Shown here one piece after another: positions 26,758 to 39,800 of a stretch of DNA of 64,000 nucleotides. The position numbers were made by a program, and so were the translations under genes. The stretch lies in assembly GCF_901933205.1 (NCBI RefSeq), contig NC_044574.1:42193609-42257608 (forward strand), written 5' to 3'. The notes under the pieces were generated by a model. That model made no database searches, had not been told where the DNA came from, and was given only the letters and a program-made list of their open reading frames with translations. Position 1 is the stretch's first letter. Each line of letters opens with the position of its first letter. The DNA is from Camarhynchus parvulus (taxonomy: Eukaryota; Chordata; Aves; Passeriformes; Thraupidae).

Positions 26758-26777
26758 GCTTAATAGTGCTATTAAGC
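26758..26777. repeat. 20-bp palindrome beside the LTR break
   Basis: GCTTAATAG and CTATTAAGC are exact reverse complements with a 2-base centre. A second overlapping inverted repeat (AGTGCT, ATTA, AGCACT) shares the right arm. It lies within about 20 bases of where the LTR similarity stops. Confidence 0.85.
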
Positions 26778-29700
26778 ACTATTGAGGATGAACTTGTGCA
26801 TGAGTGTTGATCGTGGATATAGGTAAAAGTTGAAAAAGTAGCATTGCTCATATAACATATATAGGACTCAAATAGCACATAGAGCCACACAGATAGCTTG
26901 AGTGATAGTAAATGCATTGTGTGTTAGTTATAATTCAATTCAGATTTATTCCTGAGAGAATACTTTAGTATTCTGAAAAGTTATATACTTCATGTGTAAA
27001 GGGACTGATGCCCTATGTAAGAGAGTATCTATTTATACACAAATGCAGTAAATTTGAGCATTGTACATTGCAATAAAAGAAGAGGAAGTGGGACTATTTC
27101 TTGCTTGAATTATATGCCACATGGTATGTATTAACATGATAGTTGCCAGAACATATTTATTCTGGCCTCCAAGCTTTTCACATAAATGAAGACCAAAGTC
27201 AATCATTCAGGGAGAAAAGAGGAATAGAGATTTTAGGTAAGCTAGGTAAGCTAGTCCAATATAATAAAATATTCACATTCATTAATGTATCTAAAACTTC
27301 ACATATGGTGCATTAATTGAATAGTTACCTACTTAAGCAGTAAGAAACAAGATGACAAATACAGGGAGCAGATGTTTAGAAATCACCAGGGAAGCAGGAA
27401 TTTTTTTTCATTTTCTAAGCAACATTGACCTCCTTTTCTATATAAAGTTACAGGGCCACGATTGAATAATCCTGTTGCCAAATATTTTACATCTTTCAGA
27501 AGCAGACAAGCAGACCTATCCAAAAAATATTGTACTACCAGACTTTATCAGAATGTGATGACTTTAATTGTAGATTGGGCCTTGTGCACCTGTCAAAGTT
27601 TCCTGTCCTTCTCATGTGAAAACACAGACATGAAGGAGAGTGAAGTAAAGGAAACCCAGCATAAATCCAGTCTCACTTCACCCTGTGCACCACAGGGTAT
27701 GCATGCAAGCTCTGCATTTGGTGTTTGGTAGAGCACTTGGATTTACTCTTAACTCTTGTGGCATTAACAAAATAGCAAAGCATCTCTTTACATGTGCAGA
27801 ACCCAAATATATTTTAAAATCTGCCACTTGTTTACAACGAATATTTGGATGACCTGTAGGTCTTGATTTTTTCAAATGAGTTTTGAAGGGCTGTGAAAAA
27901 GAGGGGGCTGACCATGTCTCCTTTCTGCTACACTCAGTATTTTTGGCATTTCTTGCCTACTAAATGCCTGAAGCTGGAAAAGGCTGTTATCTTTCCTAGC
28001 AGTGATCTCTTCCTAAAATTTGTAAACTTATAAATAATATATCTAAAGACAACAGGTTAGTATTTAGAAAGGAAAGTTGACTTTAATCTTCGAAGAATCT
28101 ACAACATGGACTGAAGAGTTCTTCTGGCACATCACAGGAAGATCCTCTTCCTTCTGTGGTATGAGACTGTGTGCTGAGGTGCTAATCTTGCCCTTCAAAG
28201 GCCAACAACCCCCAGGGGAGAGCTCTGCAGTACCCTCTCCAAGTGAACTGAGCTGGGTCCTCACAGTCCTTGGGATGGAGAGAAGTCTCTGACTCCTTCC
28301 AGCCAGCTGGAAGGGCTGAATGTGACTGTAAATAAAAGCACCTTTCTGGGATACATAATGACCCACATGCTGTACAGGAGAACCTTGGGCCTTCAATTTA
28401 GCTCCAGGTTCCAAGGGAAACTGTCCCTAAGAACTAACACTAAGTTTAAATTTTCAACTTAAATAGTTTGTGAGACTGGTGGAAGATCCTAGTATGTTCT
28501 GTGCTTTGTGAGCTGGCAGAAGTCAGTCTGTTTGTAGTCGGATCCTTTGTGTTTGTACATAATCAGCAAGTAAGTGGTGTGATGTTGTTTCTCTCTGGGA
28601 TGCAAGAGAAGTTTGTTATCTTTTTCTGTAACAAAACTAATAAATGTTTACAGACAAACTTGAACCAGTTAAAATAAACTGCCTTGGTGTTACATCATTC
28701 TTTAGATCACTGCAGTTCCTCTGTATACAAGTTCCCAGACAGATATTTTTAGGAAAATGAAGATTCATTGTAAAAGTAGTTATTTTCACTGTTCCATATT
28801 AACATGCAATTGAGAAATAAGAGAAAACTATTATCATGGTCAGATTGTCCTGTGAGACAAGTGTTATTTCACCAATGGAAAAACTCAGTATTCCGTTATT
28901 ATCCCTGTTAATATATTCGGAAATTATCTCAAAATAACCTAATCGTTAGAGAAGTTGGTGACAATCAACTGCATTCAGAGCAATGTGAGCTATTCAGAAA
29001 ATATTAATTTCCTTTTAAATCCTAAATTGATCTGTGTCATTGTTCAGGCTGTAATCCAGACCACCCTTAAAACCCCATTATCTTTCTCTTGATTTTTTTT
29101 TTACTTGTATTTTGTTGACACAGATGTAAAAAAATCTGCTTTAGAGTTTAATTCCATTATGTCAATATCCCTCTTTCAAATCATCACTGAGTTGACAGAC
29201 ATCAATAATTTAGCAAGTATCTGAGAGGAATATTTAAAAATATGTCAATATCACTCATTGTTCAAAGCCTCTAAAAATCCCCGAGGGCAGGGTAGATCTG
29301 ATTTGTGTGAAGACTGAGATGAAGAGAATTATGTCACCTAAACCAATGATGTTTGTTCCAAGCAAATTACAGAGTCACTGTGTTTCAAACACTCAGCAAC
29401 AGAATAATTATGTCTCCATTTGGGCTGTAAAGGCAGGATTACTTCTGCTTTGCCATAGTTCCAAATCCCATTTCCAGTGATATCTAGGCTATTCATATTC
29501 TAATTCTTGGAATTGCTCATATTCTGTGCAAGTGCTTTCACATTCTATTAGTGGTAACAGAAAATAGATTACCAATAGAGCTTTAACCATTATTATGATT
29601 ATGTCATTTTTCTGTCTAAGTTCCTTAAGCATATCAGCCTTAGGTATGAATGAGAAAAACTTTAAAAAAATTCAGGGTAAAATCTATCACATACAACAGT

Positions 29701-32084
29701 GTGTTCAACAAAATTATGAACCAACAAAAAAAAATTTCTTAGAGCCATCATGTCCTTTAGTCTGAACATTTACAGTAATGTGAAGAGAAGACTTGGGAGT
29801 CAATGCTGGAAATTACCTTAGAAATATGGTTCAAAGATAGTTCTTCTTTTTTACCACTGCAAGACAATTCCATTTTAAATCATCAGTAGATCTCTCTTTG
29901 GAACAACCTTAGAATTGTGCTGATGTTCAAAGTGCATCAAAATAGAATCAAATTCAAATTCACCTAAATATATATCAACTGAATGAAGCATAAAGATGTT
30001 AACTGATGCCTTAATGCTTGCACTCAGATCTACTATGCTTTCATAATTCAGAGCATTTTGAAATCCATAAACATTCAGACTTCCTTTATGCTTGTTTTTA
30101 TGTCCATTATTTGTGCAAAGCAGTATTAGGTCTCAAGGTTAATAGGCGCCTGTGACAGACTCGTTGCTTTCCCTGTCACTACCACTCGCTCGGAGTTTGA
30201 CCTTCTCATTGAATGGGGTTTTCAGGATTCATCAAAAGACAGCTGGTGTAATAGTATGTGACTTTCTTCCCCACTTTAGTTTGCCTTCCTTTCTTTCTTA
30301 TTTCTCTGCTGCAGATATGTGTGTCTTATGTGTTCCATGCTCATCTGCAAATCACTTGATCTTCTAGCTGTTTGGCTAGTTTCTGTATTATAAAAACTGT
30401 GTTTAATTTTGCTGTTCAAGCTCCTCTCTCTTGTTCCCTTTTTCTTCCTGTACTTAGGAAGGACTTAGGAATTTGACTCCAACTAGCAAGTAGGTGCCTT
30501 GTGCTAGGAAGTCAATTTATTTTGCTCTGTGTCAGACAACTGTGCATGAACCCTGAAACATCTTGCTTGGTTTCTTGCTGTAAAATTTAATCATATGCAA
30601 TAGTACAGTCAAATAACAAAAAATATCAAAAGTTGTGTTATATATACCTTTGAAAAATGATGAAACCAGATTGCTTTTGAAAAATTCCTATTAGATTTCA
30701 AAGTTACCAAGCAACAAAACTCAAGTTTTACAGGTTTTCTTGTAAAAACTACACTTGAACTACCCTAGATATTATTGCCTACTCTTGTTGAAAATACCTG
30801 TGTTGTCTGAGATTACCTTAATTACTATCTTGTTCATATCAGAGATCCCCAAAGCACAGAAGAAGCACAGCAGCACGACAGAATGTTTCCACTCATTTGC
30901 ATTCTAGAGGTGCCTCTACAGCAACATTTATTTTTAGAAATAAACAATTAAAAAAAAAAAAAAAGAAGGTCAACAAAACAAAACAAAGGAAACAGACCAG
31001 CGACACTTGGGTTCTTCAGCCTGCTGATTATTTGCTCAAGTTTATGCTTAATTGCTTTTAATTGCCTGGGCTATAAAGCATGATTGTTAAATTTCTGCTG
31101 TTCTACTGAAACTACTAGAAAAACCTGGTACTGTGCCAATTTAGATCAGCAGAAAACTCAGCATAATATCATCAACTTATTTTTTTAAGTTTGACTTCCA
31201 TTTAATCAACACATAAGGAAATCAGGACAGTTTAATAAACATTCAGAACAGCAATGTTATGAAAAAAATAATTCAATTTTGTATTAAAACTCCTGTAATT
31301 GAGTTATGTCTGTTTACTACATTTCTGCCAAAGCCATCAGGCATCAGGAGGTTCTGCAATAACACAAGCATAGCAGCTCTAACTTGTCAAGGAGTTTGAC
31401 GCAGTTACTCCATGGGAATATTCACACAAATGAATTAAGTGAAGGAATTTGGCTATTAAAAAATCCAGAAAACTGCAGACAAAACCTTTTTCCTTCACTT
31501 GCAGATTCATTATTAAAGCTGGAAAGCAATTCAGACTCTGTTTTTTAGCTATTACGATGAACATTTAGGACAGGGAGGAGATAAAGAGCAGTGAAGAATT
31601 AAAAACCATGCTCACATATATAATGCAACTTCCTCCCCTGCAGGTGCCTTTAATGTGCATCCTGATACAGTGAGAGATAGGGTACCATTGCTGATAACTC
31701 TGGCTTCAAAGCCAGGCTTTTACAGAAGCGTAAGATGAAAATCCTGGCCAGATTTATGCGTACTGTGCAGCAGTGGGAAGATCATGCTGGACTCTGTGCT
31801 CACAATCAGAGAAGCTGTAGAAGGTATGGTGTGTGAGTGTCTTTGAGAAGACAGATACAGACTTTGCTACAGTGGCATTGAGAAGACTCTGTTAAACGTA
31901 TAATATTCTAGAGCAATTAAATAAGAAAATATCAGCTTGCTAGAAAAGCAGATTTCAAGTTCTCATCTCTTTACATTGGGTGTTTCTATACTGAAATCTT
32001 TTGTACAACTAGGAAGACATAGCACAGTAACCACCAGGCCAAAAACCAGTGGGCCTCTTCCTCAAGTATTCACTCACTTGCTCA
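26778..32084. other. AT-rich noncoding DNA, no gene seen
   Basis: No open frame resembles a known protein. An A15 run at 30950-30964 follows an AATAAA by five bases, but there is no upstream reading frame to suggest a processed gene copy. A GC-richer patch at 28130-28400 has open frames on both strands with no motif. A homeodomain-motif patch at about 30990-31110 is discussed as a finding. Confidence 0.55.
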
Positions 32085-33200
32085 AAACCAGATGAACTCT
32101 GAATTCAGCCCCAACTGCTCAGGGCTTTGTCCAGTTTGGTTTCAAGGTCTCTGAGGACAGAATTGACACAGCCTTACCGAAAAGAAAACCTGCTCTGGAG
32201 CTTGAGCATCCTTCTGGTAAAAAAAGTTCTCCCAGTGTTTGGTCAGAATCTTCTAATTGCTGACCATTCTTTCTCGTCCTCCCATTATGCATTATTGTAA
32301 AGAGTTTGGGTCCATCCTTTCTGTAGTTTTTCATAGGAGCTGGAAAACTTTTAGTAGCAAAACAGCTTTTCCAAGATGAACACACAGAGTTCTCTCAGCC
32401 TTCCCTTGTACCTTGTGCTCCAGCCTCTGATGATCTTGGTGACACAATTTGTTGCAGTTTATCACTGCCTTTTTTTTGTACAGCAAGAGTTCCAAACTCA
32501 GTGTAGTATTCTGGGTGTGATCTAACAAATACTGAGTGAGGGGGAGCAGCCACCTTTCTTGATCATCTGTCTATGTTCTGCTTAGTAAGTTCAACTGCCT
32601 GTTAGCTTCTGCTGCTGTCAGGAGCACATCTGATGTGTGCTTAGGGTGCTGTCTACCAGGATTTGCAATTCCTTTCCTGAAAAACTGCTAATCAGATGGG
32701 CAGTGCCCAGCCTTTAACAATGCAGAGAGTTGGTTCATGCCAGGCACAGGACTCTCCCTTTGACCTTTTTGCATTCTGTGAGTTCTGTGTCTGCCCAGTT
32801 TTGTCCCTCTGAACAGATGTCCTGTTCTTTAGTGTGTCATTTGCTTCATCAGTCTTGTTTCATCCACAGTTTTGGTGAAGCTACAAAGCAGAACAGCTCA
32901 CAGGACAGATCCTTGAGGAAATCCATTTTAAGCTGAATTTCCAGGAGAGACCATTACCTGCTGCCCTCATGACCCTGGCAGTTTTTCATAAATCTAATCA
33001 GGCATCAACCCAGAAAATGAGGTTTCCATCTTGGATATAATGAAAGATGGTGTAAAACTGACCTTGCTGAAGCCAACATAGACATCACAGACAACTGTTT
33101 GATCCCCCATGCATATAGCCATTTTGTTTGTTTTATTGTAGAAGGAAAACGGGTCTGTAAAGCATAATTTACTGTTGGTAAGCCTCTATTAACTACTTAC
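32085..33200 (-). mobile_element. Decayed CR1 LINE ORF2 (reverse transcriptase) fragment
   Basis: Read on the minus strand, about 1.1 kb follows the CR1 ORF2 protein from within the reverse transcriptase core to the C-terminus. Near 33090-33060 the frame reads Val-Tyr-Val-Gly-Phe-Ser-Lys-Val, the place of the RT palm motif Tyr-Leu-Asp-Phe-Ser-Lys-Ala-Phe-Asp. The first catalytic aspartate is replaced by glycine. At 32528-32331 the frame reads a Tyr-Lys-Lys ... Arg-Leu-Glu-His block typical of the CR1 C-terminal region. Text such as GATCATCTTGGTGACAC and TCTCTCAGCC matches reverse-complemented CR1. Many indels and stops are present and no 3' octamer end is visible. It is an old, inactive copy. 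Confidence 0.78.
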
Positions 33201-36200
33201 AGTCATCTGCTGAGAAGCTTAATTTTTTGCCTCTTGGTCATCCAGGTAAGCAAAGACCTTACTGTGTTTTTGGAACTCAGATCCATTATACACCATCAGA
33301 GACAACTTTGACAGTGGGCAAAATTCCAATTAGTTATAACACCTCTAGGGATGCGCAACCAGTTTCTGAGGGTACCCACTCTCACTGTGAGAATTGTTTT
33401 TCTTATTACTAATTGTCATTCTGCTTTGATTTGTGATAATTTTCTTTGCCAATGCAGTTTATTGTACAATGATCGATAGCTAGGTAACAAAAAAATGTTG
33501 AAGACAGGGCTGTGCCTGAAAATCAAAGATTTAGAATCTCAGCTCCTGAGTAGAGTGGTCTTATTTTGCTATACATCTGATCAGAAGTGGTATTTTTATC
33601 AGTTCAACTGCACTGGAACAAATTTTCCAGACATACAATTTTTAATTGATCTAATTCTTATTGCAGGCTTATTAGACTGTGTCTTTTAGGATATGGCTTT
33701 GCAGTAGTTAACAACTACTAAAAATCAGTCAAACCAGATTTTCTCTTCTATTTACAAGTGTGTATATATTTGAGCTCATTTTCTGTGATTGCAACACCGC
33801 CATTAAGACTGCTGGTTAAGCCCTTCATTCTCCATAGCATTTATTAAACCAATTGCATTGTTTGATAGGAATTTCTAGACCTCCCACTAGCTAATATTTA
33901 ATCAAAAAAGTGGAGCCACTACTTACCCTTGACAATGTCTACCAAACAATCAACAGGTCATCCTGACACTGCACACCTCCAGGAAAGACAAACTGCTGCA
34001 GAATATTTCAGAATATTGTGGGGAGGCTCTGCTTCTACTCCCGTCTGTTTTACACCAGCAGAATTGAGTAGAAAATTTTCTGTTCCTTCTTCTAATGTCT
34101 CTTCAGCACATATGATAGAAGCCACAATTACTACTGCAGTGTGAGGGGTTATTCCCTATTCACTATCCAAATAGAAAATTGCTTCCAGTCTTTTATTCCA
34201 GGGTGAGTTTTTTAGCAACTCATCTCAAAGTTTTATTTCTCACAAACTCACCAGACATTTAAAAAGTATAAATATTTGCTATTTTCTGTGATATTTGACC
34301 ATTTATCTGTTGCCTAACCTTAAAATCTTTGCTTTAGTCAAAACTCTTATATACTTAAATCACTGGCTGTGCCATACAGCTCTCCCCTCTGGTTTGTGTT
34401 GTTTCAGAGTCAACAAAGAGTATGATTTGTTTGGCAGAAGTTTCACATTAAATCTATAGAAACAATGTTAGTCTAGTATGTATTGACTTTAGAAGGGCTG
34501 AGAAATGAAAAATATGCATTCCATCCTTTTAATAATTTTACAATACAATTTCTAAAAAGTGACAGACTTATTCTGTTCCTTTACATGAAATATAGTCCCT
34601 TCTATTTTGCTGGTAAATATGTTAAAGAGGCTCAATGTTGTCAAATAAAAGTTACATAACTCTTATGATCTTTGCCACTCATTTCTCACTTCTACTAACT
34701 GGAGTGTGGCTAGAATCTCGAGCTTCAATTCTATTTGTAAGCAAATAATTCCTCTTACTTCTTTCCCATTTTCTAGCTTTGAGAATAACTATTACTCCTC
34801 TTTAGTATTTATCCTGACAGAAACTGGCAGAGGAACCAACTGTGCACCTTTACTTGCTGCTTCAGAGCAATAGCAACTAGTGACTTTATGGTCAGGAAGT
34901 CATTTTCTCACAAAACTCTGTCTTCATTAATTCTTATTCTAATTTCAGCATACCTCTCACCCAGTTTGAACTGGGCAAACTGATAATCACACAGGGGATT
35001 ATCTGACAGGGAAATATTATCATGTGTCTGTCCCAAGTATAGATGCTATTGAGCTGTGTATTTGCACACTGGTGTTACAGATGGGGGAATTTGATCTGTC
35101 CTACATATAGAGAATGACAAGCAATGTCACATACTTCTCTCTCTTCTATTCTGGCTGTTTAAGAGCAAGCTAAAACCCAGCTTATCAAAGTACTACACCT
35201 CTGTTGTCCCAGTTGGCCAGCTGAAATGAGTAGACAACTCAAAGATGACCTGATTTCTTGTCATTTGGCAGTGTGTAGCTTGGAAATGGAATGAAGACAA
35301 GCATCAGGGCCTATTGGAGAAGAGCAAGCTGGAATGAGATACAGTTTTACCAGCACCTTTGGTATTTTAGCCCTCCTGCATCCAATATAGTAAAAAAGCT
35401 CAGGGTTTACAAACTCTCATCCACAGCAGAAGGATCCCTTCCAACAAGCTACTTGGCATTTCTCTGATGAGCCCATGAGAGAGACTGAGCAGCATTGCAC
35501 AAAATACTCATAATACTTAGAGGAGAGCTCTCACTGTTGTATCATGCATAAATGGTACTATCTCCTTGCTGTGCTGGTATTATTCTGATTTCAGAAACTG
35601 AACAAAGACTAAAGCAGAGCTGCAAAAAAAATGTACTAGTGGAGCATCAATGGTGTAGAGAATTGAACATCAAAATAATAGCCTACTCAGACAGTATTTC
35701 TTTCTAGACCATTTAAGGAACTCCACTCCAGCACTTTTCAATTGTTTCTGCCTGCTCAAATAGCCACAGCTGAAATAATGACATTTCTTCACTCATTCCT
35801 GAAGGAAATGCATTTAGCTGCAGTGACTTGCAGATTTTAACTGTGATTCTGTGCTGCTTCTTTTCTCATTTTTGTCCGTTAAAAAAAACAGAGAGGGAGA
35901 TTGACCTTTAGCCATGCAAGCAGTTAGTTAAGCCAGTGACAACATGATGTACATGTCATTACACAAGCAGACCTTGCAAGTGCTTTCTCCTTTCCCTGTC
36001 TCTGTGTGATATTTGGGCAGCTCTGCTGTAAGTAATTGCCCTCAAAATGCTTCCCAAATTGATGTGACAAACTTCACCTTGGGGTCAGCCACAGCAGTGG
36101 CTTGTCACAGGATCCATTTATGTCAAGTGTTGAACTGGAATGTTCAGAAATGGAATTTCAGCCTGGAACTGTTCCCTACATGAGCACACTAAATTAACCT

Positions 36201-36731
36201 TCCCACCCAAACTACCAAAACAGAGAAGATTACACCTCTGGCTGGAGGTGAAGGACGCAGGTCAGGATACCCTTGGGAGGTGGTAATTTATCACTGCAAG
36301 AACTGTTTCAGAAGAACTTAAGTAAAATATTCAATAGAAAGGATGGGATAATAAGAAACATATTGAAGAGAAAAACCCACACATAGTTTTCCTTTATATG
36401 AATAAATAAATTTCCCTATCATAGAGGCATATATCTTGCTAAATTTCATATTTAGTGAGATAATTGCAGTGGTCTACCTGGAAATCATTCACAGCTCTTA
36501 ATATGGTTGTCTTAATAGACCCTCCATGAGAGAAGAAGAAAGTGTTACTATTCCAGTATTGCACAGAAAGAACCAGGGCAAAAAGAAAATATGACTTGTT
36601 CAAGATCACAGTTGGTGTTTGTTATTCATGGCACTTGAAGACATTGCCTGTGACACAATTCCTTGCTGAGGCAAGTAGGCAATGGTGGTAGCAATATTAT
36701 GTAAAAAAATATTTTGCTTTGAAATTAAATT
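33201..36731. other. Noncoding DNA, no recognised element
   Basis: Only short open frames and no repeat that I can name. Confidence 0.5.
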
Positions 36732-36838
36732 TCTGGGGTTGTTTTTTATTGTTTTTTTGGAGGGGTATTTTGGGTTTTGTTTGCTTGTTTGTTTGTGGGT
36801 TTTTTGTTGCTCTTGTTTTGGGGTTTGTTTTTTTTTTA
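36732..36838. repeat. T/G-rich low-complexity tract
   Basis: About 105 bases with nearly all T and G on the plus strand, including TTTGTTTG stretches and a long T run. Two plus-strand open frames rich in Phe, Cys, Leu and Val across it are composition artefacts. Confidence 0.85.
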
Positions 36839-39800
36839 GATTTTGTATTTACTTTTGTGAGGCCTCATGCCATAGGAAACTTCAAGGACTTGCATTTTCT
36901 GGTTGAAAGTATACAACTGGATAGCTATTTATTTGTGTTAGCTCTAAGATATCAGAATATTTTCCCAAAATTATTGCTGTAAGCCTATTTATATCCTATT
37001 TATATTTATACTCCTTTGCAGATGATGGTGAAGGAGAGCTTTTTTATTTGGTTATCCTAAGGTAACCTAGGATAGATGCAAATCCCCACCAAGATAAAAA
37101 AGTATATTCTACTTGCAGACTGTGTATTACTTTTAAAAATGTAGGAATGGAAAGGGTTAATAGAAAGTGTTAAAGTGTTTTCAGGATTCCTCAATTCCTT
37201 TAAATAACAGTGTATATTCACAAACCTCGTCTCCAAATATGGTACCGTGGATTTATTGCTGTGTGATTTCTTCCTTTACAACACTCCAGAACATTTAAAA
37301 GTTTCCAGGACATATTGTTGGATGTGTATCTCTGAGTACCTGTACTGAAAAGTAGCAGCTGTAAAGATCACTCTGGCTTTTTTCACTGAATTCGAGTAAA
37401 AAGGAAAAATTAACTATGTTGATTAGATGGGATTTATTGATGTGTCAAAGGGCCACTTCAAATTCTGCGCTCTCCTTTTCATACATGCTTTAAAATACTG
37501 ATATATCTCCTTGGTGCTTTTAGAGTGGCAAGTTGAAGCTGGCTTATTTCCTTTCTGGTATGACTAGAAAGAAAAATCAATTTTTGGTTCATCTGAAACC
37601 CAGAAAAATCTCAGTGTTGTCAAGGTCAATGAAAAGTAGGAGCTGAATTCTTGCCTCTGATTAGAGCAAAGAACTTCTGCCTGCACATACTGGCTAATAG
37701 GGACAACACCAAGCACAGGGGTTTACTGTGTCCTGATGGAACTAACTGAAAATTCCCTCCCTGCATTTGAGTCTTTATCATTTTGGTTTAAAACTAAACA
37801 TTGGCCACTGAAAGAGTGTCTAATGTAAAATGTAGGTGAGTGCTTTCAAATTTAGAGGACTAGCATAGAGTGGAATGTAAAAATGTTCTTCATATTGCTT
37901 GTGTTCTCTGATGTCTGTCTCCTTGTCATTTTTTATGTGGCTCTCAGAGCATTTTAGCCATATTAGTCTTCCTGACATACAGATGCAAGAAAACATAGCT
38001 ATACTTTGAATTTACTTTCCTACCTTAGTGGCAAATGGACTTTGTTGGAAGAAATGTATTAGTTTACATCAAATAAGCAGGATTTCTGAAGCGATGAAAT
38101 GTGGGGAGTTTTCATGAATTTGAAAGAGCCAGAAGCTGCCAATTATTCATTTCTACAGGACTCCTACTTCAGACAAGATGTGAAGGTTAATCCATTATGA
38201 AACACTTTTCCTCCTTACTTTTCTAAACAGTATCTAAAGATTGAAATGATCATCAGTAACTCTTTTTTGTGTGGGTAGTAGAGGAGGAGAATTTTTTTAT
38301 GTCAAGTATACACTCCTACATATGGTGTTATTAGGAAGGTTAAATACATAGTGACTTTCTAGGTACAAGTTTAATTTAAGGGAAAGAGGTTATTCAAAGT
38401 CACAAACCAAGAAGTAACTTGCTTTTCAGCTTCTCAGAAAAGATCATTTGCTCTCAAAATAAGCCTATCTTTTAACTGTGTATAAGGCTTTTACATTTGC
38501 TGAATTAAGGGTAAAAAATTGCTTCACACTTGCCTTGCTCATCAGTTTAACTTGACGGTGCTAGGAGCTGAGCAAGAAGTCAAATTTACAATGAGGGCTA
38601 CAGTTCATTCCCCAACAATTGTGGCCAATCCCATTGTGTATGCTGAATTGCCAAAACACTCCAATTACACTCCAATTCTCCTCTGCTGCTGTTTGGTCTC
38701 CTTGTGGAACAGTCATCCCAATGAATTGTCTATTTACAAAATTAAAAAAAAAACATTGAAGGAAAAAGCAGCAAGGTTTTTCTTGCTCTTTTCCATGGGC
38801 AGCATTCCCTTGGAATGTGTTCAGAAATGACTGTTGCTTGCAGATGAGAAATGCTTTCATTATGCATTCAGCAAAAATATTACCATAATATGTGTCAAAA
38901 TCTTGAATACATACAGATGGCCACAGTGATACAAACTAATTGACGGTTAAGATAAAAATAAGTTTTTGATTTTTTCCATTTCTCAATGTACTTAACAGAA
39001 TTAATTTCATATAGATAAAAACTTAATGATAACCTATATTTGCTCATTTTCTGAACACATCACAAAGACCATTAAGTGAATGTTACACTTCAGTATTTTA
39101 ATATATTCCCCAAACTTCTACTGGAATTTAAGAGACAGGAAAGTTATGTTCTGTTCTAAATGTGTCTCATTTATCTCATAAGATAATTGTGAAATTTTAT
39201 GGTATTTGGCTTGCATATAGAGGTTTCTCTGTGTGATTATTTAGTAGACATTTTTAGCTTCACTAACTGCAGTCACTGTCTTGCTCCAACTAGGTACCTG
39301 ACATTCTTTAATATTTCAGCTGCAACTTTATGAGCCAAAATAGACATACCTTATGTATGCAAACACAAAGTGAGAATGTTTGTGCAGAAGAGTTTAAAAT
39401 ATTATCACATCAGTTTAACATTTATGTACAATTTGCAGGAGGAATTTTAGAGGAATTATTTTTTGCTTTTCCAAAAGCAGGATCCCACTTAGTTTCAATA
39501 CAAACGTAAATCACAATTCACACTCTCATTTTGTGGAACTTTCATACAAAAGTGTTAAAAAATGCAGATTATTTGCATTTTCAGTTTCACATGGCAATGC
39601 AATCTGTTACCTAATCTCCACATTTGGGAATAAATAGAAGACAAGCAGGCACCAATGAATAGATGGTTTTGTAGTAGAATAAAATTCCTCTCTATCTCAT
39701 TACAATTAAATTTCATTGTAAGTTCATGTTTTTAGAACCTTCCCATGGAGAGAATGTGAGTGAAGCCAGGCCACTTTCAGAGCTCCTCTGTTCTACAATG

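Noticed and set aside
30939..30964. AATAAA followed by an A15 run, considered as the 3' end of a processed pseudogene
   Set aside because: Spacing is only five bases, no coding remnant lies upstream, and CR1-driven poly(A) retrocopies are rare in birds.
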